A stretch of DNA of 8,263 nt from Candidatus Cardinium hertigii. GTDB lineage: Bacteria > Bacteroidota > Bacteroidia > Cytophagales_A > Amoebophilaceae. The notes below the pieces were generated by a model, which was not told where the DNA came from, did no database searches, and was given only the letters and a program-made list of their open reading frames with translations. The stretch spans positions 33,162 to 41,424 of the forward strand of contig NZ_RARA01000020.1 in assembly GCF_003788695.1 (NCBI RefSeq), given 5' to 3'. Below are positions 1 to 6,148 of this stretch, piece by piece (the stretch's first letter is position 1; the number at the start of each line of letters is the position of its first letter). The translations under genes were made by a program, and so were the position numbers.

Positions 1-342
1 GAACTAGAGAATTTTTCTGGTATATATTTAGAAGCTGTATTACAGGAATTTTGGGCTCATTTAGTAATGTGTAATTTATTGGCACTGCATATGTGTGATG
101 CTCAAGTTCCCTGGAAACCAGAGAAAATAAATGAGTATCGTTTGAATTTTTCAGTTTTGTTTGGTGTGATGTGTCAAAAAATGCATCAAGTGCTGATTGG
201 GAAGTGCTCAACTAAAAGCTTTCAGAAACTCTTTGATAGAGTGTGCATACGAGCTAAAGTGAAAATCCGACCCGGGCGATTATATAGTCGTGACAAGGTG
301 GATAAGCCTAAACGGCATCATGTCTTTAGGAGGGTGTGCTAA
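1..342 (+). pseudogene. IS4-family transposase, C-terminal part (runs off window start)
   Basis: The frame is open from the first base of the window to a TAA at 340-342 and gives 113 codons starting ELENFSGIYLEAV. The same residues occur in the minus-strand copy at 5339-5897, directly after a Y-x2-R-x3-E-x6-K signature (YALRWHIEECYKRLK). That signature holds the catalytic Glu of IS4-family DDE transposases, so this piece is the tail of such an enzyme. The signature itself would lie just outside the window, so I cannot tell whether the gene is complete upstream. An internal ATG at 67 is only a Met within the protein, not a start. The C-terminus is basic (IRPGRLYSRDKVDKPKRHH), which fits a DNA-binding protein. 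The stop is followed by 10 bp and then the terminal repeat of the element. Confidence 0.85.
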
Positions 343-352
343 TCATGAATTC

Positions 353-384
353 CCTTAAGTTGACGCCATTGACTGAACGGATAC
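353..384 (+). repeat. 32-bp terminal repeat of the IS4-family element, copy 1
   Basis: This 32-mer begins CCTTAAGTTGACGCCATT and ends GACTGAACGGATAC. It occurs exactly at 752-783 and 6036-6067, and as the reverse complement with one change at 3883-3914. In the element at 3883-6067 it forms both inverted termini, which identifies it as the terminal inverted repeat. This copy is the end lying 3' of the transposase gene. Confidence 0.85.
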
Positions 385-507
385 CGGGGAAATAGATTTT
401 TGGAAAGGATAATTTCTCTCTATCTATCCTGGAAGCAACAAAAGCTAAATCCTTTCCATAATCTTTCCCAGATTATAGAGGCTTAGGCCACTCCACTGAA
501 CGGATAC
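385..507. other. Short hairpin segment between two element ends, no gene
   Basis: A segment of about 120 bp lies between the end of the first IS4 element and the start of the next fragment. It contains an imperfect inverted repeat: arms at 394-410 and 449-464 share the perfect core GGAAAGGAT/ATCCTTTCC with roughly 40 bases between them. It closes at 494-507 with CACTGAACGGATAC, the same last bases as the IS4 terminus. No credible reading frame is present. It could be a deletion derivative or a small non-autonomous element that uses the same ends. Its origin is not decided by the sequence. Confidence 0.4.
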
Positions 508-628
508 AAGTAAGTTTCCTTCTGCGCGTGAACATATGGCCGCCTTTGGAATGGATAGTCTGAAATATTGCTGAATACAATTTATCTTTAATTTCCGAAA
601 TAAAATTTTCCCCTAAAAACTCTTGCAT
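473..628 (-). pseudogene. IS4-family transposase, N-terminal fragment
   Basis: An ATG at 628-626 opens a frame reading MQEFLGENFISEIKDKL and then YSAIFQTIHSKGGHMFTRRRKLT. This resembles the N-terminus of IS4-family transposases, where a short helical region precedes an (R)RKLTF-type segment. After about 40 residues the frame runs into GTATCCGTTCAG, an element-end motif read backwards, and stops at 475-473 after 11 foreign codons. The gene is therefore cut by another element end at about 507/508. The first 17 codons are identical to those at 5863-5913. That is how the remnant can be assigned to the same IS family even though only ends are left. It cannot make an active enzyme. Confidence 0.7.
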
Positions 629-785
629 AAAAAAATGTATCATACACTTTTTTATGAAATAATAAAAAAAGAATTTATTCGCTAAATAAGAAGCAATGTA
701 GAAAATGTAAAAAAAATATCCTATTCTACTTGGTTATCAATAATACTTAAACCTTAAGTTGACGCCATTGACTGAACGGATACAT
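576..785 (-). repeat. 210-bp direct repeat, copy 1: 5' end of the IS4-family element
   Basis: Nearly identical to 5861-6069: one A-run length difference and two substitutions seen by eye (TGTA/TGCA near 705, TAATAC/TAATAG near 745). It comprises the terminal repeat, an AT-rich leader and the first 17 codons of the transposase, all oriented for minus-strand transcription. The two copies diverge exactly at 575/576 versus 5860/5861. Both copies are followed by AT just outside the terminal repeat. Confidence 0.9.
752..783 (-). repeat. 32-bp terminal repeat of the IS4-family element, copy 2
   Basis: Exact match to the 32-mers at 353-384 and 6036-6067. It marks the outer edge of the N-terminal fragment. 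The element boundary falls only 14 bp beyond the stop codon of the lipoprotein gene that ends at 798. Confidence 0.85.
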
Positions 786-797
786 ATAAAAACTGTA

Positions 798-1991
798 TCA
801 AATGTTTCTGTCTTGATTATGCTCATTATCCATTTCTTCATCTATTTCTTGAATAATAGGTGTGGATATATTTTGTTGTATGTTAGTAGTAGCTCGATAG
901 TATAATGCTCGATCCATATCGTGATGATACATAGCTTTATGGTACCATGCAGCTTGTGCTATTAGCGTAACTTCATCTCTTTTTTCCGGTCGCATTTCCA
1001 TTAATATAGGGAATAAATCTTGGCTACCCTGAAAAGTATTTGAATTTGAATAAGAAACCGAAGGTAATGCAGTGGTTGCATCCATAGCAGATTGTATGGA
1101 CACTAACTCCACTTGAGCTGAATCTGGCGTAAGTGAACTATTTGTAGCACGATCTACAGGTAACGCCGAAGATAAAGGAATTGAAATGGAATCAACTACT
1201 GGACAAGATGATGTTGACGGAAGGGAAACAGTAGGCAATGTCTGAGCACTACTTTTCTTATTATGGTATTGGCTCCCCTTAGCAACTTGTTGTGCCAACT
1301 GCTTTAATACGGCATATGCTTCTTGCTGCTGAGCTAATTGGTCGTTCAAATTTAGTACAGGTTGCTGGCTTAATGCCTTATTCATAGCCCTCAACAAAGG
1401 ACGTAATTGTGTGCTTATGATTACGCTAAGTTGATTTACAAATGGTTGAAAATCTGTATATAACTTATTGTATTTATTTTTTTCCTTTTTATTACTCTGC
1501 TCGCTTTTTCGCTTTCTCATACGATCGGACTGAAGCTTAACAAGGTAATGTACTTCTTCCTGTTGTTTCTCTAACAGAGCTAATTGTTCTTTACTTAAGG
1601 AACATTTTTTGCTAATTATTTGATATAATCCTTTCTGAAGTAACACTATTTTATCGATAAGCTCCAATTCTGCTGCAAATCGACTGATACACTGGTTACT
1701 TTTGGGATCAATCTTTAGTGTGTTTGTCAACTGTAAGTGTTTATTTTGCTCTACTTTCCATTGCTCCTTTAACGTATGGATGCTAGCTAAGGTAGTGGTA
1801 ATGTTATCCATCATATCAGAAGTTACAGTTTCTCTAGAAGGCACTTGTACAACGGTAGCACTGTTAGAAAGCGTATTTACGATCGGGGTACCACTATTCA
1901 TATTTAACTTGACATTATTACATCCAGCTAATGTTAAAGTAGAAAGGTACAAGCAAGGAATTATCAATTTATTTTGTATATGATATTTCAT
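798..1991 (-). CDS. Lipoprotein of unknown function with helical domain
   Basis: 397 aa. No family is recognised. The N-terminus is a classic lipoprotein signal: basic KYHIQNK, a hydrophobic stretch, then the lipobox LTLAGC with the lipidated Cys at residue 24, so the protein should be anchored in a membrane. Residues about 60-240 are rich in Lys, Gln, Glu and Leu and look helical, probably coiled coil, with a strongly basic patch near 157-175 (RMRKRKSEQSNKKEKNK). Residues about 240-325 are a Ser/Thr/Pro-rich linker. A C-terminal block at about 325-397 begins with DLFPILMEMRPEKRDE, has aromatic and His residues (AAWYHKAMYHHDMDRALYY), and ends in an acidic tail. The ATG at 1991 places the signal correctly, and no Shine-Dalgarno is visible upstream. 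A terminator separates it from the gene upstream, so it is probably transcribed on its own. An IS end lies 14 bp past the stop. Confidence 0.8.
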   Translation of the reverse strand: MKYHIQNKLIIPCLYLSTLTLAGCNNVKLNMNSGTPIVNTLSNSATVVQVPSRETVTSDMMDNITTTLASIHTLKEQWKVEQNKHLQLTNTLKIDPKSNQCISRFAAELELIDKIVLLQKGLYQIISKKCSLSKEQLALLEKQQEEVHYLVKLQSDRMRKRKSEQSNKKEKNKYNKLYTDFQPFVNQLSVIISTQLRPLLRAMNKALSQQPVLNLNDQLAQQQEAYAVLKQLAQQVAKGSQYHNKKSSAQTLPTVSLPSTSSCPVVDSISIPLSSALPVDRATNSSLTPDSAQVELVSIQSAMDATTALPSVSYSNSNTFQGSQDLFPILMEMRPEKRDEVTLIAQAAWYHKAMYHHDMDRALYYRATTNIQQNISTPIIQEIDEEMDNEHNQDRNI

Positions 1992-2065
1992 GTTACATTA
2001 CGTTTAAAATACTTGTACATATATGTTCTTTTACTTGTAAACAGATATTCTTTATAATTAAGCAT

Positions 2066-2102
2066 AAAAAAAGCTGTTTAGCCTCTGTGGAGGCTAAAAG
2101 CT
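2066..2102 (-). terminator. Intrinsic terminator downstream of the 2161-3558 gene
   Basis: On the minus strand a perfect 9-bp stem (2090-2098 pairing with 2077-2085, loop of four bases 2086-2089) is extended by AGCT/AGCT around a one-base bulge. It is followed by seven T residues (A run at 2066-2072 on the plus strand). It lies about 60 bp after the stop of the repeat-bearing gene and about 75 bp before the start of the next gene, so the two minus-strand genes are probably separate transcripts. Confidence 0.8.
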
Positions 2103-2160
2103 ATATAACCTTCTCCTTTCAAAAATTTCTAGTTAGGAAATTTTTATTTGTTGCTATTCT

Positions 2161-3558
2161 TTATGCGTGTTCTCTTGGAAAAAATGAGGTGGGTAAAAAG
2201 TTTGGAACCCTCTGTCCATTTACAACTACCCACTGTGGTGCTGATCCATTAGAAGTTGAACCATTCCTACTTGCTATGGGAGTTGAAGTCTCCAACGGCT
2301 TTGTTAAATGACGCATTAGTTCAGGCTGATTTTGTGAACTTTGATTATATCCAAAGGGCCTTGCTACTTGAAGAGGTAAAACTGGTCCATTCTGCAACAT
2401 TGAATGGTCCTTCGCAGGAAGTTGTGCTGGTACAAACGCATTTCCCAACGTATTTGTCACAAACAAACGCGCTACTGGATCATTTAATATTTTTTTTTGT
2501 TTTGTAGGCGTACCTGCTTGAAGTGCCACAGACATTGCTTTTGTTTTTAAAGCCTCCGATTTCATAAAGTGAGCAGCTCCCTGTTGAAAGTGAGCAGCTC
2601 CCTGTTGAATATGGCCTAGTGATTTTTGCATTTTACTTTCTGATACCAAACTAAGAACCTCTGCTATAGCATTTGGGTTGTCTGGATCCATATTTTGCAA
2701 TAGACAGCTTCCGAATTGGTTTACTTCGTTTGGTCCAGCATGATTAGTTGAATGACTGGAAAATAAAGATACACCAGAGGGTGGGCTTTTAACATGTGGA
2801 ATAGCTGTAGCTGTATTGGATATATTTGACGAATATGCCTCTGTGAGAGGAGCTTTTTCTGTTAACAGTTTCAAAATTAACTTAGCGTTACTCAATACGG
2901 ATTCCTTGCACTCATTAACGTTTAATATATGCCCATTTATCTTATTTTTAACATCTTTTACTTTACTACGGCTTTCAGATTGAATCTGAAAATCTTCTAC
3001 TGCTTTAATATTATTATTAATATTATTATTAATATTATTAAGATAATCTTTATCTAGGTCATTTAACTGAGATAACCTAAATCTTATTTGATTCAACATA
3101 ATATTAAGATTGGAAACTGCATTATTAAATTTTTTTAGATGAGATACCCATCTATTCCATGTATTCAAAGTATTCAAAAGCTGTTTTTTATTCTGGTCAG
3201 TATTCTGGTCAGTATTCTGGTCAGTATTCTGGTCAGTATTCTGGTCAGTATTCTGGTCAGTATTTTTTTTCTCCTTAGTAGCATCTTCTATTAGCTGTTC
3301 TATTCGTATCCTAATATTATCTATAATTTTTAGGCATAACTCAATTCTTTTCTTATAATCCCTTTCTTCTAAAGCATTATCATTATAGGATCCATTGGAC
3401 AACGTTGTTGAAGCGTTACAATTACTTGTGCTAGCTTCATTCGCTCCCATCATTCCTAGTTTATTGCCTGCTTTACTACAACTTATTGAAACTACAGTAG
3501 AGAGATAAAATAAAAGGCTTATTAATGTTTTGTTTAAACTACTAGAATTATTGTTCAT
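2161..3558 (-). CDS. Probable lipoprotein with TDQN tandem repeats, unknown function
   Basis: 465 aa, not recognised as any family. The N-terminus (NKTLISLLFYLSTVVSISC) is a signal peptide with a likely but imperfect lipobox. The Cys is residue 27 and is preceded by Ser-Ile-Ser, not the usual Leu-x-Gly/Ala. Residues about 64-245 look helical and are interrupted by six TDQN units (100-123) and an Asn-rich stretch (NNINNNINNN, about 174-183). Residues about 246-280 are a Ser/Pro linker. Residues about 310-345 are Gln/Ala-rich and contain QQGAAHF twice. The C-terminal 115 residues are Pro/Asn/Gln/Ser-rich and end QWVVVNGQRVPNFLPTSFF. The layout (signal, helical domain, Ser/Pro linker, distinct C-terminus) resembles the neighbour at 798-1991, so the two may be distant paralogues. 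I saw no alignable sequence identity. No Shine-Dalgarno is present. A terminator follows. Confidence 0.78.
   Translation of the reverse strand: MNNNSSSLNKTLISLLFYLSTVVSISCSKAGNKLGMMGANEASTSNCNASTTLSNGSYNDNALEERDYKKRIELCLKIIDNIRIRIEQLIEDATKEKKNTDQNTDQNTDQNTDQNTDQNTDQNKKQLLNTLNTWNRWVSHLKKFNNAVSNLNIMLNQIRFRLSQLNDLDKDYLNNINNNINNNIKAVEDFQIQSESRSKVKDVKNKINGHILNVNECKESVLSNAKLILKLLTEKAPLTEAYSSNISNTATAIPHVKSPPSGVSLFSSHSTNHAGPNEVNQFGSCLLQNMDPDNPNAIAEVLSLVSESKMQKSLGHIQQGAAHFQQGAAHFMKSEALKTKAMSVALQAGTPTKQKKILNDPVARLFVTNTLGNAFVPAQLPAKDHSMLQNGPVLPLQVARPFGYNQSSQNQPELMRHLTKPLETSTPIASRNGSTSNGSAPQWVVVNGQRVPNFLPTSFFPREHA
2566..2607 (-). repeat. 21-bp tandem duplication (2 units) encoding QQGAAHF
   Basis: Two identical 21-base units, 2566-2586 and 2587-2607, within the 465-aa lipoprotein gene. 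The duplication is in frame and identical at the DNA level, so it is recent or kept homogeneous. Confidence 0.9.
3190..3261 (-). repeat. 12-bp tandem repeat, six perfect units encoding TDQN
   Basis: ATTCTGGTCAGT is repeated six times without a change (72 bp), within the 465-aa lipoprotein gene. Because 12 is a multiple of three, slippage would lengthen or shorten the protein by four residues and never shift the frame. It sits between two predicted helices, as a variable-length hydrophilic linker would. Confidence 0.95.
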
Positions 3559-3855
3559 GACTTATTAAATTTAAAATATGTTATTCATTTTTCTGCTATT
3601 CTACTATAAATACTACTTTTAATTTTTAATTGATGTACTTTAGTTTATTCCTGTAAACCTGATAAAAATAAATTTACCCCTCTTCCATTAATTTACTCAT
3701 AACCAGTTATAAACTAGGATGTACAAGGGCTTATCGCCTATTGTACTTTACTTAAAAGCACAAAAGATAAGATCAAGTATGTAGTACCTAAAGTACCTAA
3801 CCTTACATTTCATTCCCAAATATAACCTATTAAAAAGAACTTTGCAAGTTTATGT
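3559..3855. other. AT-rich intergenic region, no gene seen
   Basis: About 300 bp between the start of the 465-aa lipoprotein gene and the first element-end motif. No credible coding frame, tRNA or strong hairpin was seen. The promoter of the minus-strand lipoprotein gene should lie in roughly 3560-3660, but I could not identify a convincing Bacteroidota-type -33/-7 pair. Confidence 0.5.
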
Positions 3856-3882
3856 GTATCCGTTCAGTGATATGGCCTATGC
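3856..3882 (-). repeat. 27-bp motif abutting the IS4 terminus, inverted relative to 481-507
   Basis: The sequence starts GTATCCGTTCAGTG and continues ATATGGCCTATGC. The reverse complement of 481-507 matches at 23 of 27 positions. Both begin with the same bases as the IS4 terminal repeat, but differ from it after position 13. It directly precedes the true IS4 terminus at 3883, so two element-end motifs lie in tandem. This is probably the end of a related subfamily or the scar of an earlier insertion. Confidence 0.6.
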
Positions 3883-3914
3883 GTATCCGTTCACTCAATG
3901 GCGTCAACTTAAGG
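3883..3914 (-). repeat. Terminal inverted repeat (transposase 3' side) of the IS4-family element
   Basis: Starts GTATCCGTTCACTCAATGG and ends AACTTAAGG. It is the reverse complement of the 32-mer at 6036-6067 with a single mismatch (CAC against CAG after GTATCCGTT). Confidence 0.85.
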
Positions 3915-4031
3915 GAATTCATGATTAGCACACCCTCCTAAAGACATGATGCCGTTTAGGTTTATCCACCTTGTCACGACTATATAATCGCCCGGGTCGG
4001 ATTTTCACTTTAGCTCGTATGCACACTCTAT

Positions 4032-4038
4032 CAAAGAG
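4032..4038. repeat. Target duplication of the IS5 insertion, left copy
   Basis: CAAAGAG occurs immediately left of the IS5 and again at 5339-5345. The uninterrupted IS4 copy (219-245, opposite strand) has it once. The duplication is 7 bp if the IS starts at AGGCCG, or 5 bp (AAAGA) if the ends are taken as GAGGCCG and CGGCCTC. The flanking bases make the two readings equivalent. Confidence 0.8.
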
Positions 4039-4055
4039 AGGCCGTTGCAACAGAC
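4039..4055 (+). repeat. IS5 terminal inverted repeat, transposase 3' side
   Basis: AGGCCGTTGCAACAGAC pairs with the reverse complement of 5322-5338 at 16 of 17 positions. It marks the end of the element downstream of the transposase. Confidence 0.85.
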
Positions 4056-4189
4056 CGACAGTATAATTTTTTCTATTTTTCCAGTATTATTTTTTGTTAT
4101 TTTTTGCCATTTTTGAAGTTATGGCAGTAAGAATATCATTATTTATTGATTTTTAGATGCTTTTAGTTCATTTTGGATAGACCATTTCC

Positions 4190-4801
4190 CTAGCAACCTC
4201 TTAAAATGATATTTGGGGACCTATATAAGTTATAAGCTATTGCTTCCATAAGATGTTGTGTATGCATTTTATCAATACCTATATAGCGGGCTCCCGAACT
4301 GCGGAACCAATTTTTTATACTACCAAATACACGTTCTACCTTATAACGAGTCTTAGCTATTAATTTATTAAACCGCTTAGCGGTAACTGATAAGGGATTA
4401 TTCTTAGTAGCCTTCTTCTGAATAGCTGATTTTAACTTTTTTTTCTTTAATAATATTTCATTAGGTGAGCCGCTATAGCCCTTATCTGCATATACCCTAC
4501 TACCTGGTGGTAAGTTTACTTTATCTAATAAGCCCTCTAAATGACCACTATCATGACTAGATGCCTTTGTAGTACTGACGGCTAGCACTAATCCTTCTTT
4601 ACTTTCTACAAGTATATGCCGTTTATAGCCATAATATAGCTTAGGACCTTTTTTAGACCAACTTGCTTCTGGATCTACTCCTTTTTGATAACTTTCAGAT
4701 ACGGTTATACTGCCATCTGCATGTAGATCATAGCTTTTTTTCCCTTTAGGACATCTAGGAGTAGGTGTAATAGAGGCATCGATAATTGCACCATGTTGCA
4801 C
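4190..4801 (-). CDS. IS5-family transposase, C-terminal DDE part (frame 2)
   Basis: 203 aa from a GTG at 4801. It contains the catalytic core: D8 in IIDASITPTPR, D106 in VYADKGYSG, and E156 in RYKVERVFGSIKNWF, all in the order expected for IS5-group DDE transposases. The frame is open further upstream to 4879 and there encodes KEEGTREVIKNINNQLSNHG, which is the expected protein between the two domains. Translation from the GTG alone would miss that piece. The N-terminal part lies in the frame one base away (4801-5214), so a full enzyme needs a -1 shift near 4860-4870, or the gene is broken by an indel. The stop is 150 bp from the element end. Confidence 0.85.
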   Translation of the reverse strand: MQHGAIIDASITPTPRCPKGKKSYDLHADGSITVSESYQKGVDPEASWSKKGPKLYYGYKRHILVESKEGLVLAVSTTKASSHDSGHLEGLLDKVNLPPGSRVYADKGYSGSPNEILLKKKKLKSAIQKKATKNNPLSVTAKRFNKLIAKTRYKVERVFGSIKNWFRSSGARYIGIDKMHTQHLMEAIAYNLYRSPNIILRGC

Positions 4802-5214
4802 TAATACACCATGATTAGATAGTTGATTATTAATGTTTTTAATAACCTCTCTAGTGCCTTCTTCTTTGTAAGCATAGTCCTAAATCTGCTTAATACACTA
4901 TGGTCCGGAACCGAACTGTCCATTGAAATACCACAAAATAGGCTAAAAGTTATACGGTCGTTTACTTCTTCTTCTACTTGATAGTCACTCAGTCCATACC
5001 ATGTCTGAAGTAAAAGCATTTTAAATAAAAGTAGGGGACTATAGGCAGGTTTGCCAGATAAGCGTAGGCCTTTAGCATAATAAATGCGAAGTTCTTTTTC
5101 AATTGTTGACCAATCAATTATTTTAGTGATTTGATCAAAAAAGGTATGTTTACATTTACGTTTACTTGCTGAAATATCTGCTAAACTTAATTGACCACTT
5201 GTTTGGATTGCCAT
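4801..5214 (-). CDS. IS5-family transposase, N-terminal part (frame 1)
   Basis: 137 aa starting MAIQTSGQLSLADI. Residues about 52-113 carry the typical IS5-group N-terminal domain: GKPAYSPLLLFKMLLLQTWYG, LSDYQVEEEVNDRITF, and VPDHSVLSRFRTMLTK. Up to about residue 118 it aligns naturally with the family. The last 20 residues (ALERLLKTLIINYLIMVY) are out of register and end at TAG 4803-4801, overlapping the GTG of the second frame by one base. The homologous continuation (EGTREVIKNINNQL) is in the -1 frame. Joining TMLTKK to EGTREV restores the usual spacing between SRFR and NxQL. No obvious A6G-type slippery heptamer lies at the junction, only ACAAAGAAGAAGG. Simple mutation is therefore at least as likely as programmed frameshifting. 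Confidence 0.85.
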   Translation of the reverse strand: MAIQTSGQLSLADISASKRKCKHTFFDQITKIIDWSTIEKELRIYYAKGLRLSGKPAYSPLLLFKMLLLQTWYGLSDYQVEEEVNDRITFSLFCGISMDSSVPDHSVLSRFRTMLTKKKALERLLKTLIINYLIMVY

Positions 5215-5321
5215 AACTATACATTAGTAATAATTCTAAAAAAATAAACACCGAAAACTCATGTTAAGTTAACCATTTTTTCAATGAGGGGAAAGTGGAT
5301 TATTTATGATTAAATTTAATT

Positions 5322-5338
5322 GTCTATTGCAACGGCCT
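5322..5338 (-). repeat. IS5 terminal inverted repeat, transposase 5' side
   Basis: Reverse complement is AGGCCGTTGCAATAGAC, matching 4039-4055 except for one C/T difference. It lies about 110 bp upstream of the transposase start at 5214. Confidence 0.85.
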
Positions 5339-5345
5339 CAAAGAG
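5339..5345. repeat. Target duplication of the IS5 insertion, right copy
   Basis: CAAAGAG, identical to 4032-4038. Sequence to the right (TTTCTGAAAG) continues the IS4 transposase gene on the minus strand. Confidence 0.8.
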
Positions 5346-5860
5346 TTTCTGAAAGCTTTTAGTTGAGCACTTCCCAATCAGCACTTGATGCATTTTTTGA
5401 CGCATCACACCAAACAAAACTGAAAAATTCAAACGATACTCATTTATTTGCTCTGGTTTCCAGGGACCTTGAGCATCACACATATGCAGTGCCAATAAAT
5501 TACACATTACTAAATGAGCCCAAAATTCCTGTAATACAGCTTCTAAATATATACCAGAAAAATTCTCTAGTTCTGCACTTATCTTTAATCGTTTATAACA
5601 CTCTTCTATATGCCACCTCAAAGCATAAACTTTACTAATGCTTTCCAGGGTAAATTGTGCTCTGTCAAAAAGTGAAGTAACCAAAACTTCTCTTTTGCCA
5701 TTGGATAACATAAACGCTACGACTCTTACTTTCTGGCTGATAGTTTTATCCTTATTTTCTAGAACTAGATCAAAATCTGATTCGCCCGATGCAACCCGCT
5801 CCCATAGCTTAGTATAATTTTTTCCTTGTACACGAAAAATAAAATCTGATTGACATGCAT

Positions 5861-6069
5861 TACAATTTATCTTTAATTTCCGAAATAAAATTTTCCCCTA
5901 AAAACTCTTGCATAAAAAAATGTATCATACACTTTTTTATGAAATAATAAAAAAAGAATTTATTCGCTAAATAAGAAGCAATGTAGAAAATGCAAAAAAA
6001 TATCCTATTCTACTTGGTTATCAATAATAGTTAAACCTTAAGTTGACGCCATTGACTGAACGGATACAT
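5861..6069 (-). repeat. 209-bp direct repeat, copy 2: 5' end of the IS4-family element
   Basis: Second copy of the block at 576-785. It includes the terminal repeat 6036-6067, an AT-rich leader and ATG 5913-5911 with 17 codons. Here the repeat joins to GCATGTCAATCAG, which encodes the middle of the transposase. In copy 1 it joins to the proper N-terminal continuation (TATTCAGCAATA). Copy 1 therefore looks like the original arrangement at this point and copy 2 the deleted one. Confidence 0.9.
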
Positions 6070-6148
6070 CAAAATGGCGTATTACTCTTCCTCTACCTAA
6101 TGCAATTGGTTCGATTTATTATTTATTTATTGATAACTATAATCTTTA

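Larger units (their letters stand above)
1..384 (+). mobile_element. IS4-family element, 3' portion with terminal repeat
   Basis: Transposase tail plus the element end. Bases 231-384 are almost identical, in reverse orientation, to 3883-4036. I see two substitutions (A/G in the GATAAGCC stretch and C/G in the last part of the terminal repeat). The element ends at 384 with GAACGGATAC, and the following sequence (CGGGGAAATAG) is not shared with the other copies. The upstream limit is outside the window. Confidence 0.8.
4039..5338 (-). mobile_element. IS5-family insertion sequence, 1.3 kb, nested in IS4
   Basis: Bounded by 17-bp inverted repeats (4039-4055 and 5322-5338, AGGCCGTTGCAA at each outer edge, one mismatch) and flanked by a direct duplication of the target. 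The length of 1300 bp and the transposase type (DUF772-like N-terminus plus a DDE domain with YADKGYSG) fit the IS5 group. Transposase frames are on the minus strand and occupy 4190-5214. The remaining ends are AT-rich and noncoding. Confidence 0.9.
3925..5897 (-). pseudogene. IS4-family transposase, deleted and IS5-interrupted
   Basis: Reading the minus strand, the frame is open from 5897 down to the IS5 junction at 5339. It encodes the second half of an IS4-family DDE enzyme: CQSDFIFRVQGKNYTKLWE, then YALRWHIEECYKRLK, the Y-R-E-K signature with the catalytic Glu, then ELENFSGIYLEAV. After the IS5 insertion it resumes at 4038 and ends at TAA 3927-3925. The plus-strand copy at 1-342 matches both halves with few changes and shows the uninterrupted reading. 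The true start (ATG 5913-5911, MQEFLGENFISEIKDKL) reaches a stop at 5862-5860, right at the deletion junction. The first two catalytic Asp residues are missing. The Met at 5711 is internal. This copy is inactive. Confidence 0.85.
3883..6067 (-). mobile_element. IS4-family element with both ends, internal deletion and nested IS5 insertion
   Basis: The 32-bp terminal repeats at 3883-3914 and 6036-6067 face each other and differ at one base. Between them lie transposase sequences on the minus strand. Two events broke the copy. First, the gene lost its N-terminal half at a junction at 5860/5861, where 17 N-terminal codons meet sequence from the middle of the protein. Second, an IS5-family element was inserted at 4039-5338. 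Removing the IS5 and its duplication leaves under 900 bp, far less than an intact IS4 element. No clear target duplication flanks 3883-6067 (GGCCTATGC on the left, ATCAAAATG on the right), so the ends may have been reshuffled by recombination. Confidence 0.8.

Noticed and set aside
2087..2507. Two short plus-strand frames
   Set aside because: Opposite the C-terminal part of the 465-aa lipoprotein, with no motif or ribosome site.
3190..3261. CRISPR-like array
   Set aside because: The units are contiguous 12-mers with no spacers and keep a reading frame inside a lipoprotein gene.
5363..5638. Plus-strand 91-codon frame
   Set aside because: Lies entirely opposite the IS4 transposase remnant, whose minus-strand frame carries the Y-R-E-K signature.
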